Assembly: GCA_950075865.1 (NCBI GenBank)
Contig: CATMVA010000001.1
Coordinates: 152,202 to 216,201, forward strand
Source of the DNA: an uncultured Oscillospiraceae bacterium
GTDB taxonomy: Bacteria > Bacillota > Clostridia > Oscillospirales > Oscillospiraceae
Direction of reading: 5' to 3'
Length of the DNA: 64,000 nucleotides
In this document: piece after piece, positions 63,932-64,000 of the stretch
Position numbering within the stretch: the stretch's first letter is position 1
How the letters are laid out: each line of letters opens with the position of its first letter
Position numbers and translations under genes: made by a program
Notes under the pieces: model-generated
Database searches by the model: none
The model's input: only the letters and a program-made list of their open reading frames with translations
What the model was told of the DNA's origin: nothing

Positions 63932-64000
63932 TTATTGAACAATATTGACCCGATTCCCAGCTTGCGCCTTACCAAACAAGAGATTCCGGATGTGTTGGAA
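63932..64000 (-). CDS. 3' end of a gene cut by the window edge
   Basis: 22 codons and a TAA. The sequence reads to the window edge and ends FGKAQAGNRVNIVQ. Not recognised; the rest is outside. Confidence 0.5.
   Translation of the reverse strand, partial: FQHIRNLLFGKAQAGNRVNIVQ

Overview
The window looks like chromosome of a spore-forming, gut-type Firmicute, most likely Oscillospiraceae (Flavonifractor/Lawsonibacter/Intestinimonas-like). The reasons are moderately GC-rich coding sequence, strong AGGAGG ribosome sites, sporulation genes (spoIVA, spoVM, a SPOCS-LysM protein), an IspH-S1 fusion, a PPi-dependent phosphofructokinase, and gene order close to the Bacillus/Clostridium core (remA-gmk-rpoZ-priA-def-fmt-rsmB-rlmN-prpC-prkC-rsgA-spoVM). 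The genus is inferred; no rRNA or tRNA gene was seen.

Layout. 1-2.3 kb: a threonine aldolase-like gene, a decayed HTH regulator gene and a GyrI-like protein. 2.3-9 kb: central metabolism on the minus strand (fba, PPi-PFK, ATP-PFK, purB, aspartate-type aminotransferase), mostly with separate promoters. 9-14 kb: a zinc-ribbon protein, sigma-H and ruvC-ruvA-ruvB-glmM. 14-19.3 kb: lysC, hom and a class A penicillin-binding protein. 19.4-23.5 kb, plus strand: DUF1292 protein, a probable 6S RNA, a PrsA-like foldase, tcdA and a two-gene TSUP exporter. 23.5-26 kb: a membrane-anchored unknown, ruvX, trxA and a glycosyltransferase.

25,993-35,158 is a foreign block of about 9.2 kb, interpreted as an integrative mobilizable element. 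Imperfect inverted repeats lie at both ends (a perfect 14-bp core plus a GAGGT-N-CCG-N-AACGA box). It holds tnpV, mobilization genes, a large serine recombinase with a palindrome over its promoter, hairpins resembling an oriT, a tandem 93-bp repeat and a promoter-to-terminator unit without a convincing gene. Its AT-rich cargo is a four-gene operon: a small HTH protein, a BcgI-like fused nuclease/methyltransferase, a two-TRD specificity subunit and a DUF4238 protein. This operon is the best candidate for an undescribed defence system.

35.2-64 kb is housekeeping on the minus strand. It covers spore coat morphogenesis; the PrkC/PrpC kinase-phosphatase pair; rRNA methylation, N-formylation and deformylation; replication restart; c-di-AMP synthesis; a cysteine-desulfurase-like enzyme with DUF3343; ispD-ispF; and an rpiR-baiN-cmk-plsC-ispH/S1 operon. 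rluB and the 3' end of one further gene close the window. The spoVM gene (23 codons) is easily missed and lies between rsgA and the SPOCS-LysM gene.
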